From Cryptomeria japonica (lineage: Eukaryota; Streptophyta; Pinopsida; Cupressales; Cupressaceae): a stretch of DNA of 64,000 nt. The stretch is taken from assembly GCF_030272615.1 (NCBI RefSeq), contig NC_081407.1, positions 148,365,744-148,429,743 of the forward strand, read 5' to 3'. Shown here one piece after another: positions 22,177 to 33,400 of the stretch. The stretch's first letter is position 1. Every line of letters begins with the position of its first letter. The translations under genes were made by a program, and so were the position numbers. The notes beneath the pieces were generated by a model. That model worked only from the letters and a program-made list of their open reading frames with translations. It searched no databases and had not been told where the DNA came from.

Positions 22177-23179
22177 TGTTAGGTCCCGGAGACAACTTAA
22201 CCAACTAAATGCTTAACACCGGTAAACTAGTTCAATATGTCGGTAGACAGTTTTAATAGTTAATTGCTATATCGGTAAGGATTAGTGCATGAAATATAAA
22301 CACAAAGTCATCCACAACACATAACACCAATATTTGTATGTGGAAACCCTATAAGGGGAAAACCATGGTGGGAAACCTTACCCACAATCAGATGATACTA
22401 CTGCAGATAGTAAGTGTACATAAATGGGGTCTGCACATGCAGAAAGGCCAAGCGCCTAGAGCTCACTGCTCAATCACAAAATGGGAGTCACACTGACTAC
22501 AGTTGGATGGTTAAATCCAATAAGAATGTACTGCACAAAATAACATCTTCATATTTTGAATTCAGTACCAGTGTAGTTCTGATTGTCTTCACAAAAAACC
22601 TCCTTCAATCTTCAAATGATGTCTATGTGTATAGCTCTGCTTATTTTCGAATAGACCTTCACACAATCCTTTTTCGCATTCCACATTTGATCTTACATAA
22701 GATCTTACATTTATACCATAACCTAAGACCAATTTTAGTAGGTTGGCTCTACAAGATATTACAATAAAAACATGTTACAAACAATACAATATTTGATGCA
22801 ATAACTGATTGAACATGTCAGCTTAATGCATTTACAACAATAATTAATCATCTCCATAGCGTGCCATGCTGATCTGGAAAAGATAAACCTGTCGATGTAA
22901 CCCTGGACCTCTTTGTCGGTAACAACAAATATGCAAATATGAATATACCAATAAACAAAACTCTAGGACAAGATGTCCAAATGATGTCTTTGACATTACC
23001 AAGTGTTTTCCATATCATTCCAAGTGCCGCTGATCATTATATCTTGCCAGTGTACCAGATACCAATGACTATGCATGAGTCGCTTGCCGGTGAATGTTGT
23101 TGATTCTCCAAAGTGTCAGAGTTGATAAGTGTTTAGTAGGTGTTGACATAAATGACAAAACCATACCAAAATATCAACA
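22177..23179 (-). repeat. Element C, 3' LTR
   Basis: It is similar to 27652-28714 along its length. Near its plus-strand left end it lacks about 60 bp that include the G-run of the other copy, the gap lying between 'acaa' repeats. It carries the foldable block at about 22336-22371 and several CCGGT/TCGGT words. A short frame inside (22414-22767) recurs in the other LTR and is not a gene. Confidence 0.92.
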
Positions 23180-23460
23180 ATCTCCCCCTTTGGCACTGAT
23201 GGCAACACAAGATGGAAAAACCATCAAAGTGCCAAATACCAAAAACAAACAATCTCCAAAAAGATCATAACCAGAAATCAAAATACAGATACAGAGAGTA
23301 ATAATCTCTCCCCTTGGGAGCAACATGTGTTTTCCTTGTGTTTTTCCATACCAATCTCTCCCCCTTTGACATCAAATGCCAAATTTACAACAAAACCAAG
23401 TTCATATACAAAAATACCAATCAATTCAATATACCAACTACTCCCCCTGAAAAGTAGCTT
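23180..23460 (-). promoter_or_regulatory. Polypurine tracts of element C
   Basis: On the minus strand the tract AAAGGGGGAGAT (complement of 23180-23191) abuts the 3' LTR. Similar complements, 'ctccccttgg', 'ctccccctttg' and 'ctccccctga', occur at about 23309, 23361 and 23452. This is the same multiple-tract pattern as in A, B and D. Confidence 0.75.
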
Positions 23461-23526
23461 CCCATCAAAGACCGAAATAAAAGATTTTTCTGTTAATTCT
23501 GCCGGTTGATGACAATCATCAATTGT

Positions 23527-24420
23527 CTAAGTCTCTACCAATGGGGGTATGACTCCAAGCTGATCTCTGATATTTTCAAAAGTCTCCTTAGGCAAAGGTT
23601 TAGTGAAAATGTCTGCAATCTACTCTTTAGTATTCACATAAACCAGTTTTATCTCCTTTGCTTCAACATTTTCCCTTAGAAAATTTAGTTTGATAGAAAC
23701 ATGTTTGGTTTTAGAATGTAATACCAGATTCTTGGATATATCAATTGCTGAAGTGTTATCACAATAGATAGTAATAGGTTCCTTGCATTTTACCTTTATG
23801 TCTTTCAACATTTGTTTAAGCCATAGTACCTATGTACAGTTAGTTGTTGTTGCAACATATTCTGATTCTGCTGTTGATAAAGATGTACAACTTTGTTTCT
23901 TACTTAACCAAGAAACTAATCTATGTCTAAGAAAGAATGCTCCACAGATGGTGCTTTTTCTATCATCCACATCTCCTGCCCAATTTGCATCTGTGTATGC
24001 ACATAATTCAATGTTTTCATCTCTAGGATACCATAATCCAAGATTTATAGTGCCTTGTAAGTACTGGAAAATCCTTTTTACTGTTGATTCTTGATTTTCT
24101 CTAGGATTACTTTGAAATCTTGAAACAATACATACTGAATTCATAATATCAGGTCTAGTTTGTGTCAAATACAGTAAACCTCCTATCATAGATTTGGATC
24201 TAGTTATATTAACAGGTGTAGATTCATCCCTTAGTGATAATTTGTCATTTGTTGTCATAGGTGTGCTTATTGATTTAGAGTTCTCCATCCCAAATTTCTT
24301 TAGTAACTCTTTTAAGTATTTGGATTGACTCAAGAATATACCTTTATCAGTCTGTGAAATCTGCAATCCTAAAAAGAATTTTATTTCTCCAATCATAGAC
24401 ATTTCAAATTCTTGCTGCAT
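23527..24420 (-). pseudogene. Element C: RT C-terminus and RNase H
   Basis: The minus-strand sequence shows the Copia RT tail ('SMIGEIKFFLGLQISQ', 'GLLYLTQTRPDI') followed by RNase H with 'CAYTDANWAGD', 'STAESEYVA' and 'IYCDNTSAI', then 'ADIFTKPLPK' and the end '...LGVIPP'. These are the conserved blocks that degrade the RNA strand of the RNA:DNA hybrid. The frame changes at about 23815-23830, and a TAG replaces the expected Gln before 'IADIFTKPL' near 23620. The end at TAG 23527 is the natural Copia polyprotein end. Confidence 0.88.
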
Positions 24421-24432
24421 TTTAATAGAAAA

Positions 24433-25463
24433 TTATTTACATAATCCATCTTCTCCTCCAAAGATTATATCATCAACAAATACTTCTATAATCAAGATGT
24501 CATCATTAGTTATTTTGTAATATAAATTGTTGTCTGCATTTCCTTTAGTAAAACCAATCTTTAAAAGATACTTATCCAGTCTTGCATACCAAGCTCTTGG
24601 AGCTTGTTTCAATCCATACAAAGCTTTTCTTAACCTGCAAACCATATCATTGTCATCTGTCAAAGAAAATCCATCAGGTTGTTCAATGTATACTTCCTCT
24701 TCAAGATCTCCATTTAAAAATGCACATTTAATATCCATTTGATAAACTTTGTAGTTCTTGTGTGCTGCAAAAGCCAAAAATAATCTGACTGCCTCAATTC
24801 TAGCTATCGGTGCAAAGGTTTCATTGTAATCAAATCCTTCCTTCTGAGAATATCCCTTACACACTAGTCTTGCTTTATTTCTGACAACCTTACCATCTTC
24901 ATTAAGTTTATTTCTGAAAACCCATTTGGTTCCAATTACATTTTTATCTTTAGGCTGGGGAACTAATGTCCAAGTGTTGTTTTTCTCAATTTGTTCTAAT
25001 TCTTCTTCCATTGGTTTAATCCAAAATTTATCTTCAAATGCCTCATTACAAATGATGGTTCAATTTGAGAAATAAGACATAGCTCTTCATTTGCCAATCT
25101 TCCTCTTGTCATAACTCCTTTAAACTTGTTTCCAATTATCTGATCTTCAGAATGATTCAGTCTTACAGACCGGGGTGTCTTTGTTTGTTGATGTTCCTCG
25201 GTTACTATGAAATCCTCAAATGATACATGGGTAACTGGATCTTCATTCTGTACCGGTGGATTCAGTGTAGGTTCATTTGTCAAAATTTTTGTTACCGGTT
25301 CAGAGTCTATATACCTTGAAGTTCCTCTAAATTGTTCATCAATCTTTACATTTGTACTTTCAACAATTTTCTGCAATCTTTTGTTAAAACATCTATTTGC
25401 CTTGCTCTTAGATGAATAACCAAGAAATATTCCTTCATCACTTCTAGGATCAAATTTGCCAAT
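24433..25463 (-). pseudogene. Element C: integrase tail, linker and reverse transcriptase
   Basis: The 5' part shows the Copia integrase tail motif 'GIFLGYSSKSKANRC', then a variable linker, then RT from '[14 protein letters not shown]' through '[14 protein letters not shown]', '[15 protein letters not shown]' and '[14 protein letters not shown]' to the catalytic '[10 protein letters not shown]', so the Asp-Asp pair of the active site is present. A frame break falls at about 25000-25011, and another separates this part from the RT tail at about 24425. RT copies the element RNA into DNA in the cytoplasmic particle. Confidence 0.88.
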
Positions 25464-26465
25464 TTATTCATCTCTTCTGATATAACATTTACTTCCAAAA
25501 ATTCTGAAATACTTAAGAGTAGGAGTATTACCAAACCATAGTTCATGAGGGGTCTTACTGATTTCACCTTTGATGTGAACTTTGTTGAATGTATAGACTG
25601 CTATACTGACTGCCTCTCTCCAATATACATGTGGTAGGTTTGCTTCTGATAACATACTTCTTGCTGCATCTAAGATAGTTATGTTTTTCCTTTCAACAAC
25701 TCCATTCTGTTGTGGTGTCCGAGGTGCTGATAGTTGTCTTCTGATTCCATTTACTTCACAGAATATATTAAACTCCTTAGATGTAAATTCTCCTCCTTGA
25801 TCTGATCTTAGACATTTGATTTTCTTACCAGTTTCATTTTCTACCATTGCTTTGAATAGTTTGAACTTTCCAAGTGCTTCTGATTTTTCTCTGAGAAAAG
25901 TAACCGAACACATTCTAGAATAGTCATCAATGATTAGCATAAAATATCTATCACCTTGTAAGCTTTTAGTTCTAGCTGGACCACATAAATCAATGTGAAT
26001 CAAATCAAGAGCATTATTGGATTTTTCTAGAATACTTTTGAAACTAGCTCTAACTTGTTTTCCAAATTGACATTCCTTACATACTGTATTCTGAGGTTTG
26101 ACAATTTTAGGTAATTCTCTAACCGCCTTAGTAGTATTGATCTTCACCATGCAATCAAAGTTTACATGACAGAGTCTCTTATGCCATAACCAACTTTCAT
26201 CTATATGTGCAATTAAGCATGTCTTTTCATTGTTATTCAAATGAAAGATATTACCTCTAGTCTGATTACTAGTTCCAATTTCCAAACCAGTTCTATTCAT
26301 GATTTTGTATTTTCCATTTTTGAATTGTAACTGAAATCCTTTCTCAACTAATTGACCAACATTCAAAAGATTGTACTTTAATCCTTCAACATAGTAAACA
26401 TTGTCAGTGTTATGCTTACCATCAAGAGATATTATACCCTTACCTTTGATCAAACTGTTTATGGT
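25464..26465 (-). pseudogene. Element C: integrase
   Basis: On the minus strand the pre-integrase motif 'NVYYVEGLKYNLLNVGQL' is followed by the HHCC zinc-binding region ('LWHKRLCHVNFD' and 'CKECQFGK') and the catalytic core: D in 'IHIDLCGP', D in 'CLRSDQGGEF', and E in 'NGVVERKN' after 'APRTPQQ'. The D,D,E triad therefore appears intact. The frame is lost after 'FRIFGSKCYI'. The N-terminal side, where protease (DSGxSxHM) should stand, is missing and replaced by an LTR-like segment at 26466-26950. Confidence 0.88.
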
Positions 26466-26950
26466 GAAAATGGATAACAATAATAACAATATTGAAAGGC
26501 TAAATGAATTCAACCACTAAACCCTAGCCTAACAATCAACAAAGATCCACCATAACATATGAAGATTACCTAAGACAATGCAAAATAAAACAAAATCACA
26601 AAGATTATACCATCACATGTCCACTAGGGTTTTGATCTCCATTCTTCCTATCTCCATTGATCTTGCTTGATATATTTGCTCTTAGATTTTTATATGCACA
26701 AGAGCTCAACAAAGAACGGAATGTGGTTGCAAGTAGGATCGTAGTGTAGCCAAGTCCTCCAAAATCAGTCATTAACATGTGTCATTAGGCATTGGGGTTT
26801 GACAATGAAGAAAGCATCTTCTTAAATAGAAGACACAATAAGAAATGGAGGGATAAGATTGAGAGGTGTAAAAAGAGAGGTCGGCTAGGATTAGAGGGTA
26901 GGTAAAAGAAATACCAAAATAATGAAAGAGGTAGGTAGTGTAGGAATTAA
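26466..26950 (-). mobile_element. LTR-like segment replacing knuckle and protease of element C
   Basis: Read on the minus strand, this segment of about 485 bp aligns by eye with about 2065-2575 on the plus strand. Shared words include 'cctagccgacc', 'aagatcaatggagatag', 'atggtataat', 'tatggtggat' and 'ctagggtt'. It begins in the middle of that LTR family, not at TGTAGACAC, and stops before the family's right end. It has no visible target duplication. The zinc knuckle and protease that belong between gag and integrase are absent, so it replaces rather than interrupts. A recombination or template-switch origin is my inference. Confidence 0.6.
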
Positions 26951-27595
26951 GAGATGAATGACATGTGTCTTTATAGTAGCAATAGGACCAAATTCTTCAA
27001 TTTCAAAAGCTGAAAGTTTCACAATTAATGTATCCCTAGTAACTGATGTATTAGGCATTGTTCTTAACTCATTTATAGCAATGACTTTCATTTTATATGC
27101 CAGTGGCAATCCTCTTAAAACTTTTGAAACAATTTCATCCTCACTTAAGGTTCCTCCATAACATTTAATATCCAAAACAATTTCATTTACTCTTTCCATA
27201 AAAGCAGAAATCCTTTCATCTTCTTCCATTTTCAGATGTTCATACCTGACCCAGAAGCTTTCAAGTTTTGCAAATTTGACTGTGGAATCTCCTTCATTTA
27301 GTGTTTCCAAATGATCCCAAATAGCTTTAGCAGTAGACCTATTTGATAGTCCCATGATTTGTTGATCTGATAATGCGCTCAAAAGTGTTTCTCTTGCTTT
27401 GCAATCATTTTCCTCATCTTTAGTCAAGTTGGGTGGAGTGGGCTGACTCTAAGTAGGAGCAATATAACCATTCTTTGTAACATCCCAGATGTCTTTTCCA
27501 ATGCAATTTAGATGTGTCTCCATTATGATCTTCCATATGCCATAGTTGATCCCATCAAGTTTAGGATTGTCCTTCCTAAAATAATTAGTAGACAT
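26951..27595 (-). pseudogene. Element C: gag (UBN2-like)
   Basis: The frame probably starts at ATG 27595 with 'LDGINYGIWKI', the typical start of Copia gag. It continues through 'AKAIWDHLETLNEGD', 'FAKLESFWVRYEHLKM' and 'ISAFMERVNEIV' to 'LSAFEIEEFGPIAT', where the foreign segment begins. A TAG interrupts it near 27451. This is the UBN2-type gag polypeptide domain, which forms the virus-like particle shell. The C-terminal zinc knuckle is missing because of the replacement at 26466-26950. Confidence 0.85.
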
Positions 27596-27636
27596 TGGAT
27601 CTCCTCAAGTTGTTAAACTTCTGCAAAAGAGGACTA

Positions 27637-27649
27637 AGATCTGATACCA
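27637..27649 (-). promoter_or_regulatory. Primer binding site, tRNA-iMet type (element C)
   Basis: The plus-strand text 'gatctgatacca' is the complement of TGGTATCAG plus neighbouring bases, two bases from the LTR end at 27652. One base differs from the consensus TGGTATCAGAGC. It orients element C on the minus strand. Confidence 0.88.
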
Positions 27650-27651
27650 AT

Positions 27652-28714
27652 TGTTAGGTCCCGGAGACAATTGAGAGAGGGGGGGGGGTGAATAAGTTGT
27701 CAAATAAATTCAAACCAAAAACAACTTAACAACTTAATGCTTAATACTGGCAAACCAATTCAATATGCCGGTAGACAGTTTTAACAGTTAATTGCTATAC
27801 CGGTAAGGATTGGTGCATGAAAAAGAAACACAAAGTCATCAACAACACATAACACCAATATTTGTATGTGGAAACCCAATAAGGGGAAAAACTACGATGG
27901 GAAACCTTACCCACAATCAGATGATACTACTACAGATAGTAAGTGTACATAAATGGGGTCTGCACATGCAGAAAGGCCAAGCGCCTAGAGCTCACTGCTC
28001 AATCACAAAATGGGAGTCACACTCACTACAGTTGGATGGTTAAATCTAATAAGAATGTACTGCACAAAATAGCATCTTCATATGCTAAATTGAGTACTAG
28101 TGTAGTTCTGATTGTCTTCACAGAAACCCTCCTTCAATCTTCAAATGATGTCTGTGTGTATAGCTCTGCTTATTCTGGCATATACCTTCACACAATCCTT
28201 TTTCGCATTCCACATCTGATCTTACAAATAAGATCTTACATTTATACCATAAACTAAGACCAATTTTAGTAGGTCGGCTCTACAAGATATTACAATAAAA
28301 ACATTTTACAAACAATACAATATCCAATGCAATAACCAATTGAACATGTCAGCTTAATGCATTTACAACAATAATTAATCATCTCCATAGCGTGTCATGC
28401 TGATCTGGAAAAGATAAACCTGCCGGTGTAACCCTGGACCTATTTGTCGGTAACGACAAATATGCAAATATGAATATACCAATAAACAAAACTCAAGGAC
28501 AAGATGTCCAAATGATGTCTTCGACATTACCAAGTGTTTTCCATATCATTCCAACTGCCAATGATCATTATATCTTGCCGGTGTACCGGATACCGGTGAC
28601 TATGCACGAGTCACTTGCTTGTCGGTGAATGTCGTTGATTCTCCAGAGTGCCAGAGTTGATAAGTGTTTAGTAGGTGTTGACATCAATGACAAAACCATA
28701 ACAAAATACCAACA
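27652..28714 (-). repeat. Element C, 5' LTR
   Basis: This is the partner of 22177-23179. It keeps the G-run near 27671 (complement: the C-tract before the LTR end) that the other copy has lost. The foldable block lies at about 27864-27900. A CCGGT-rich cluster at about 28570-28590 appears as CCAGT/CCAAT in the other copy, consistent with decay of methylated CG sites. Confidence 0.92.
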
Positions 28715-29900
28715 GAGTCTACAGGATATGATCATAGAAGTTGAGGCTCCAAAGAAGCCCAAAATGGAAAGACCTTGTAGCATACCTCTAAGGATGCTTA
28801 AGGAGAGGTGTTTGTAGATATTGTTGCTCCAATAATAGATAAAGACCCCCAAGAAACGAATCCCTTAGATTACCAAGTCTCAAGACTAAAATTAGGAAAG
28901 CAAACCAAATGGGGAGAAGTGAGAACTCTTGATGTAGCCATAGAAAAACTCAAAGAAAGAATGCACAAAAAGTATTAATCAAAACAAGAATTTAAAACCA
29001 AGGTGGCACAATTTGAGCAATTCTTCAAGGATTTTTCTACTCCATTATCCTCTCAGCCCTCAAGAGTATGGCTACCTCCTTTGATCCTTTAGACCAAGAT
29101 TAACTCACTATACACCATGAAGGGAAAAGCCACAATAATGAATATATGTGTTATAGAAAAGATTAATAAGATCGAATCATTCATAGCCAAGTCTTATGAT
29201 TTCTATGATAAACCCGTGAATTAGAATTGATTATGTTAGCCCTTGCTAATGAATGGGACCTAGAAATTCTCAAAGACTTAGGGAGCAATTGACTTAATGA
29301 GTGAAATCAAAGAAATGAATAAGAATGAAATCAAGGAGGTAGATATCTTAGGTGATAAGGAATATTGATTTATATAGAGTAGCCTAGATAAGTTGGATTT
29401 CAAGTTGGAAATCATGGAGAAGCATAGAACTAAAATGGTAAAGTGTGACTACCCCATGCTTAATGAACATCAACAATATGAGGACTACATAAAGATCAAC
29501 GTCGGGGCTCATCTTCGTAGGTCAAATGTGATCACTTGGATACCCTAGAAGTCATTCTATTTGAATGGGATAAGAAGGCGGAGGAGAAATCCGACTCAAA
29601 TAGAAAGTTTGATGAGAAGATCCTCAAGGAGTGCATGGAAGTGATTATTGCTACATACCATGTTTCAAAGGTTATAGGAACCTTGAAGGATACACTTGGT
29701 AAGTTGAACAAGGCAACTAGAGTTACTAAATTCTAGATAGATTGGATAGATGGTCTTGATGAGACGTCCTTAGGCTAATGTTTGGAAAATTATGAGGAGT
29801 ATAAGGAAAGGATTGAGAAGGATCCATCCTCGTAGGATTTGAAATTTGAAATTTTGGATCAAGCAGGAAGTGGAGAGCCAAGTCATAGTGAACTCCCAAT
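28715..29900 (+). pseudogene. Decayed coding sequence flanking element C
   Basis: From 28720 an open stretch reads 'DMIIEVEAPKKPKMERP' and continues the frame left of element C if C and one target duplication are removed. Further on, 29536-29900 reads as a helical protein ('NRKFDEKILKECMEV', 'TLGKLNKATRVTKF', 'CLENYEEYKERIEKDPSS') interrupted by TAG/TAA. Several frame changes lie between. No conserved domain is recognised; the charged helical character resembles the C-terminal parts of the large accessory ORFs elsewhere in the window. It is probably part of an older retroelement. Confidence 0.4.
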
Positions 29901-32900
29901 ACAGTGACATGACAGACCTATATACATGGCAGGAAGACATCCAAACACAGTTAGTAAATTGCAACTAAAATGACAAGTTTCCCTCTTCATACCGTAGTCA
30001 TGTTTCCTCTTCCTTTGCATGAATGGACTCCAAAAAAGTATATGTAGAGCATGGAGGCAAGTGTGAATTATCAACATTAGTTCCAACAAAGTGTCCATTT
30101 TACTTCTTTCAATTGGTAACTTCTTCTTGCTATTTTGGGGGTGATAATCCTAGAATGAATTGAAGTCAACAACTTGCACATTGGCTGAACTTCCTAAAAA
30201 GTAGGACTTTTGGGCAAGGTAGTTCCTAGGAACGAGGTCTCCTATAAATTGAGAATTTCAAGTCATTGAAAAGGTCTACAAATTGATGGTTTGAGGCGTT
30301 TATCATTGTTTATTTCAGTTTTTAAATCTCTTTTTCTTTGTTCAAAGACACCTTCTATGAAGATATTGGATGTAAGTGCTAGTGATTCACTAGCACATAT
30401 TGCAGTACTTCGATCTTTTGTGGATTCATTGTCCCATGAGATGCTTCTTTTGGATTCCTAGTATTTCTATCTTAGTAATTGCATCTTCTATGGTTCAAGA
30501 ATGATCCAAAAGTTATTTCAAGCTCATTTATTTTATAAATCACTCTACACATGTTAATGGTGTATGAGGTTTAAATAAATTTGTGAAAAAGAAAGTTATG
30601 TTGTTGCATCATTTGCATGTTTAATTTGATAAATTTGGCATGCTAAATGTTTTGGTGAACTTAATGCTTGTAGAATCATGTTGATATTGTATGCTTAGAT
30701 AGTTTGTTGGTAATTTGTTTCTCTTGTTCCTTGTTTTATCTTTTTTCTCTTTGTTTTTAGAAGTTTAGCTTAGGATTCAAGTAGGAAAATATGTTTCAGC
30801 TAGCATGTTCCTTGTAAAGGTTAGTCACATCAACACTCAACCATCCTTGCACAGTTGTGAACCAAAATAGGAGACCTTGGGAGGTTGATATATCTCATCC
30901 TCCCCTCTTTTATGAGAAGTCTAGTAGCAATAATAGGCTTGTGTTGTTTGTCCCATTAGGACCATCAATGGTTCTTGTTGGTTCAACTATCTCCCCTTTA
31001 GTGTGGAGTTTTGGTGTCTTTATTTTATTTTTTATAGAATAGTTCACTAATGTTTCATTTTTAGCATTATATTTTACTTTATTTCTTCACTATCCATTGT
31101 CTTTTATTCATCTTGGTTGTTTGCGGAGGTAGGAATACCAAATAAAGGGTTTTGATTGATGTAGATCTCTTAACATAGCCACCCAAACCTTTCACTTTGT
31201 TTTCTCTTTTGGAGTCTTTTGTAGATTTAACACATCGGTGACCTCTGACCTTTACTTGGTTATTTATTTTAGTTGCTTTAATAAGTTATTATTCTATTCA
31301 TACTCCACTTTGTTGCTTTCTATACTATGTTATTTCAAAACTCATGTAGGTATATGTTTGACATCATTCTATGGATTGTTATTGTTTGTTCATATAGGAT
31401 GATAGTGCATCATACATGGGTTAGCATCCAAGGTAGAGGTCTTGTGTAGTTTGCAGAATACTGACAAAAGAAAATTATTGTACACCTTCCTTTTTGTAAT
31501 TGGAATTTGTATCAAAGGGACATTATATACATTATATAAATTATATAATTTCAATTACAATAATGTATTTAAAGGATAAATATAGGATTTTGTTACACTT
31601 TTGATTTACCCAAATGTAATAGGAAATTAAACTCTCAAAGGAAACCCTCTCCTTCCATAGAGTTTATTTTCCCCTAATACAAGTAAAATATATAATAAAT
31701 CTCAAATTAGTATAAAATCTATAAAAGGTAATGGAAGTGATAGGAAATTTGGTAACTAACAAATATTATAGATAGCATTTGAAAGTGGATGACAACTTGA
31801 TAGAGTAGAAATATTAAAGATTCTTATTATGGAATAAATATTAATGAGGAGAGGAGAGAGCCAAGCTAAAACAACAAAGGGAAGATGGTGATGAACTTTT
31901 AACATGGTGAGGTAGGCCAAGAAGAATCATGTCAAAGAGGAACAAAATATGAGATGGGCATGACATGCCCAAGGAAAGGAATGCTTATGTTAGCCAAGGT
32001 TAGACGAGAGAGGAATAATTAGATGCCAATTACATGCGTGAATAATTTCCTCATGCTAATTTCTTAGGTGATCAAAAATCATATAGCTAAAGTTATTATT
32101 GTGAGTAGTGCTTCAAGGATGACAGTACATAGCATAAATCAAGACTATTCACTTATATCATCATCGCCTTTTCAATTTGTGTGGATTTATCATTTCTAGA
32201 GTATAAAGGATGTGAAGATGTGGAAACTCTTATAGATTATTTTCCTAAAGACTAGACTCCTTGAGCCATCCTTTAGAGGAAGTACAATCTTATTCATTTA
32301 TTTTTCCTTTTATTTTTTGTACTTAGAAACATGTGCCTAATAGATCATGTTACATAAGTGGGTCTTCAACTATTTTTTGTATGGTGGGAGGACTTGCATG
32401 GAAATAATATACGCTTTTTTAAAACTTCATCATTGGACTGTTATATAAAATTATTAACCCATTCTCCTCATCTCTAAAGAAGATAAACCACTACTAGGGG
32501 GGTATATTCTTCACCTGAAACTTGGTTCTTTAGGCTTAAGCAAATTTGGCATGTAAGGTTCTAGCCTAAATTTATACATTTTCTTTGCAGTCTAGTTCAC
32601 TAAGAGTTGGTTTTAAGTGAACGACTTTTTTATAAGGAGATTCCTCATCTAAGTTGCCCCACAATTTTTTCATGTTTTTCAAATTGGACCTTTTTCTTAG
32701 AAACTTGCTCTATTTGGATACACTATCAAGTGCTAGTGGCCATTTTGCATTGCTAGTGCTTGGAATTTCTTCATAGCCACTATTCTTTTTCAACTTTGGA
32801 ATTCTATAGACTCTTTTATGTTTAACAATGCAAATATTTTAAAAATATTCTCTACTAAGAAGAAGAAAGTTCATGTATTCACCTTTGTATTCTTTTAAAA

Positions 32901-33400
32901 CAAGGCGCAAAAGGTAATTGTGAAACTCTAATGCTCCCATAATCTTGATCATTTAAAAAATACTCCATACACCATAATCAAACTTTTGCATAACCCACTT
33001 AAAAGTCATTACCCTTATTATCACAATGAAGTTCACACAATGCCAAGCGCTTTCTCTCCCCTATTCAATAGAGAAACTAAAATAGCCTATTGAACTTTTA
33101 AAATTGAACATATATTAGACAAGATAACATTGAAGAAAAAACTAGAATAACCTAGAATAGACTACTGTTAGAACTTTTGAAGGTGAACCTCCATTATCCA
33201 AGATAACATTGAATTGCAGATCCATCAATGACTGATTGATGATACTAAAATAGCAATCTCTCTTTCCATGCTTAGTCTAACAAGAAACTCTAACGTTCAC
33301 CTTGTAACTCCTATCTTCATTTACCAATGGAAACAAAGCCAACCCCTAGTTCTTAGTAATATACCTCGTAATGGTCAATTTTTTCCGGCGTTACTTGTGC
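29901..33400. other. Stretch without recognisable gene
   Basis: This is AT-rich sequence with only short, domain-free frames. It contains a perfect 21-bp palindrome at 30376-30396. No LTR pair, primer site or RNA gene was seen. The part around 30850-31200 has some LTR-like T-rich text, but no partner copy was found. Confidence 0.4.
30376..30396. repeat. Perfect 21-bp inverted repeat
   Basis: Ten-base arms GTGCTAGTGA and TCACTAGCAC flank a single central T. It is the only perfect palindrome of this length with mixed base composition that I noticed in the window; the others are AT-only. Confidence 0.85.

Larger units (their letters stand above)
22177..28714 (-). mobile_element. Element C: Copia LTR retrotransposon (minus), decayed and chimeric
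   Basis: The element is bounded by LTRs 22177-23179 and 27652-28714; on the minus strand they start TGTTG(A/G)TATTTTG and end GACCTAACA. The primer site complement lies at 27637-27649, and the terminal polypurine tract is at 23180-23191. Reading on the minus strand the order is gag (UBN2-like), a foreign LTR-like insert replacing knuckle and protease, integrase, RT, RNase H: a Copia order. Frameshifts and stops show it is inactive. The integrase and RT active-site motifs are nevertheless preserved. Confidence 0.93.

Noticed and set aside
22414-22767. Plus-strand frame of 117 codons, repeated at 27943-28257
   Set aside because: It lies wholly inside both LTRs of element C, on the opposite strand to its genes; the repeat reflects the LTR, not a gene family.
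24433-26465. Possibility that C is an intact, active Copia element
   Set aside because: Frameshifts, a stop in gag, a stop before the RNase H tail and the replaced protease region exclude activity even though catalytic motifs survive.
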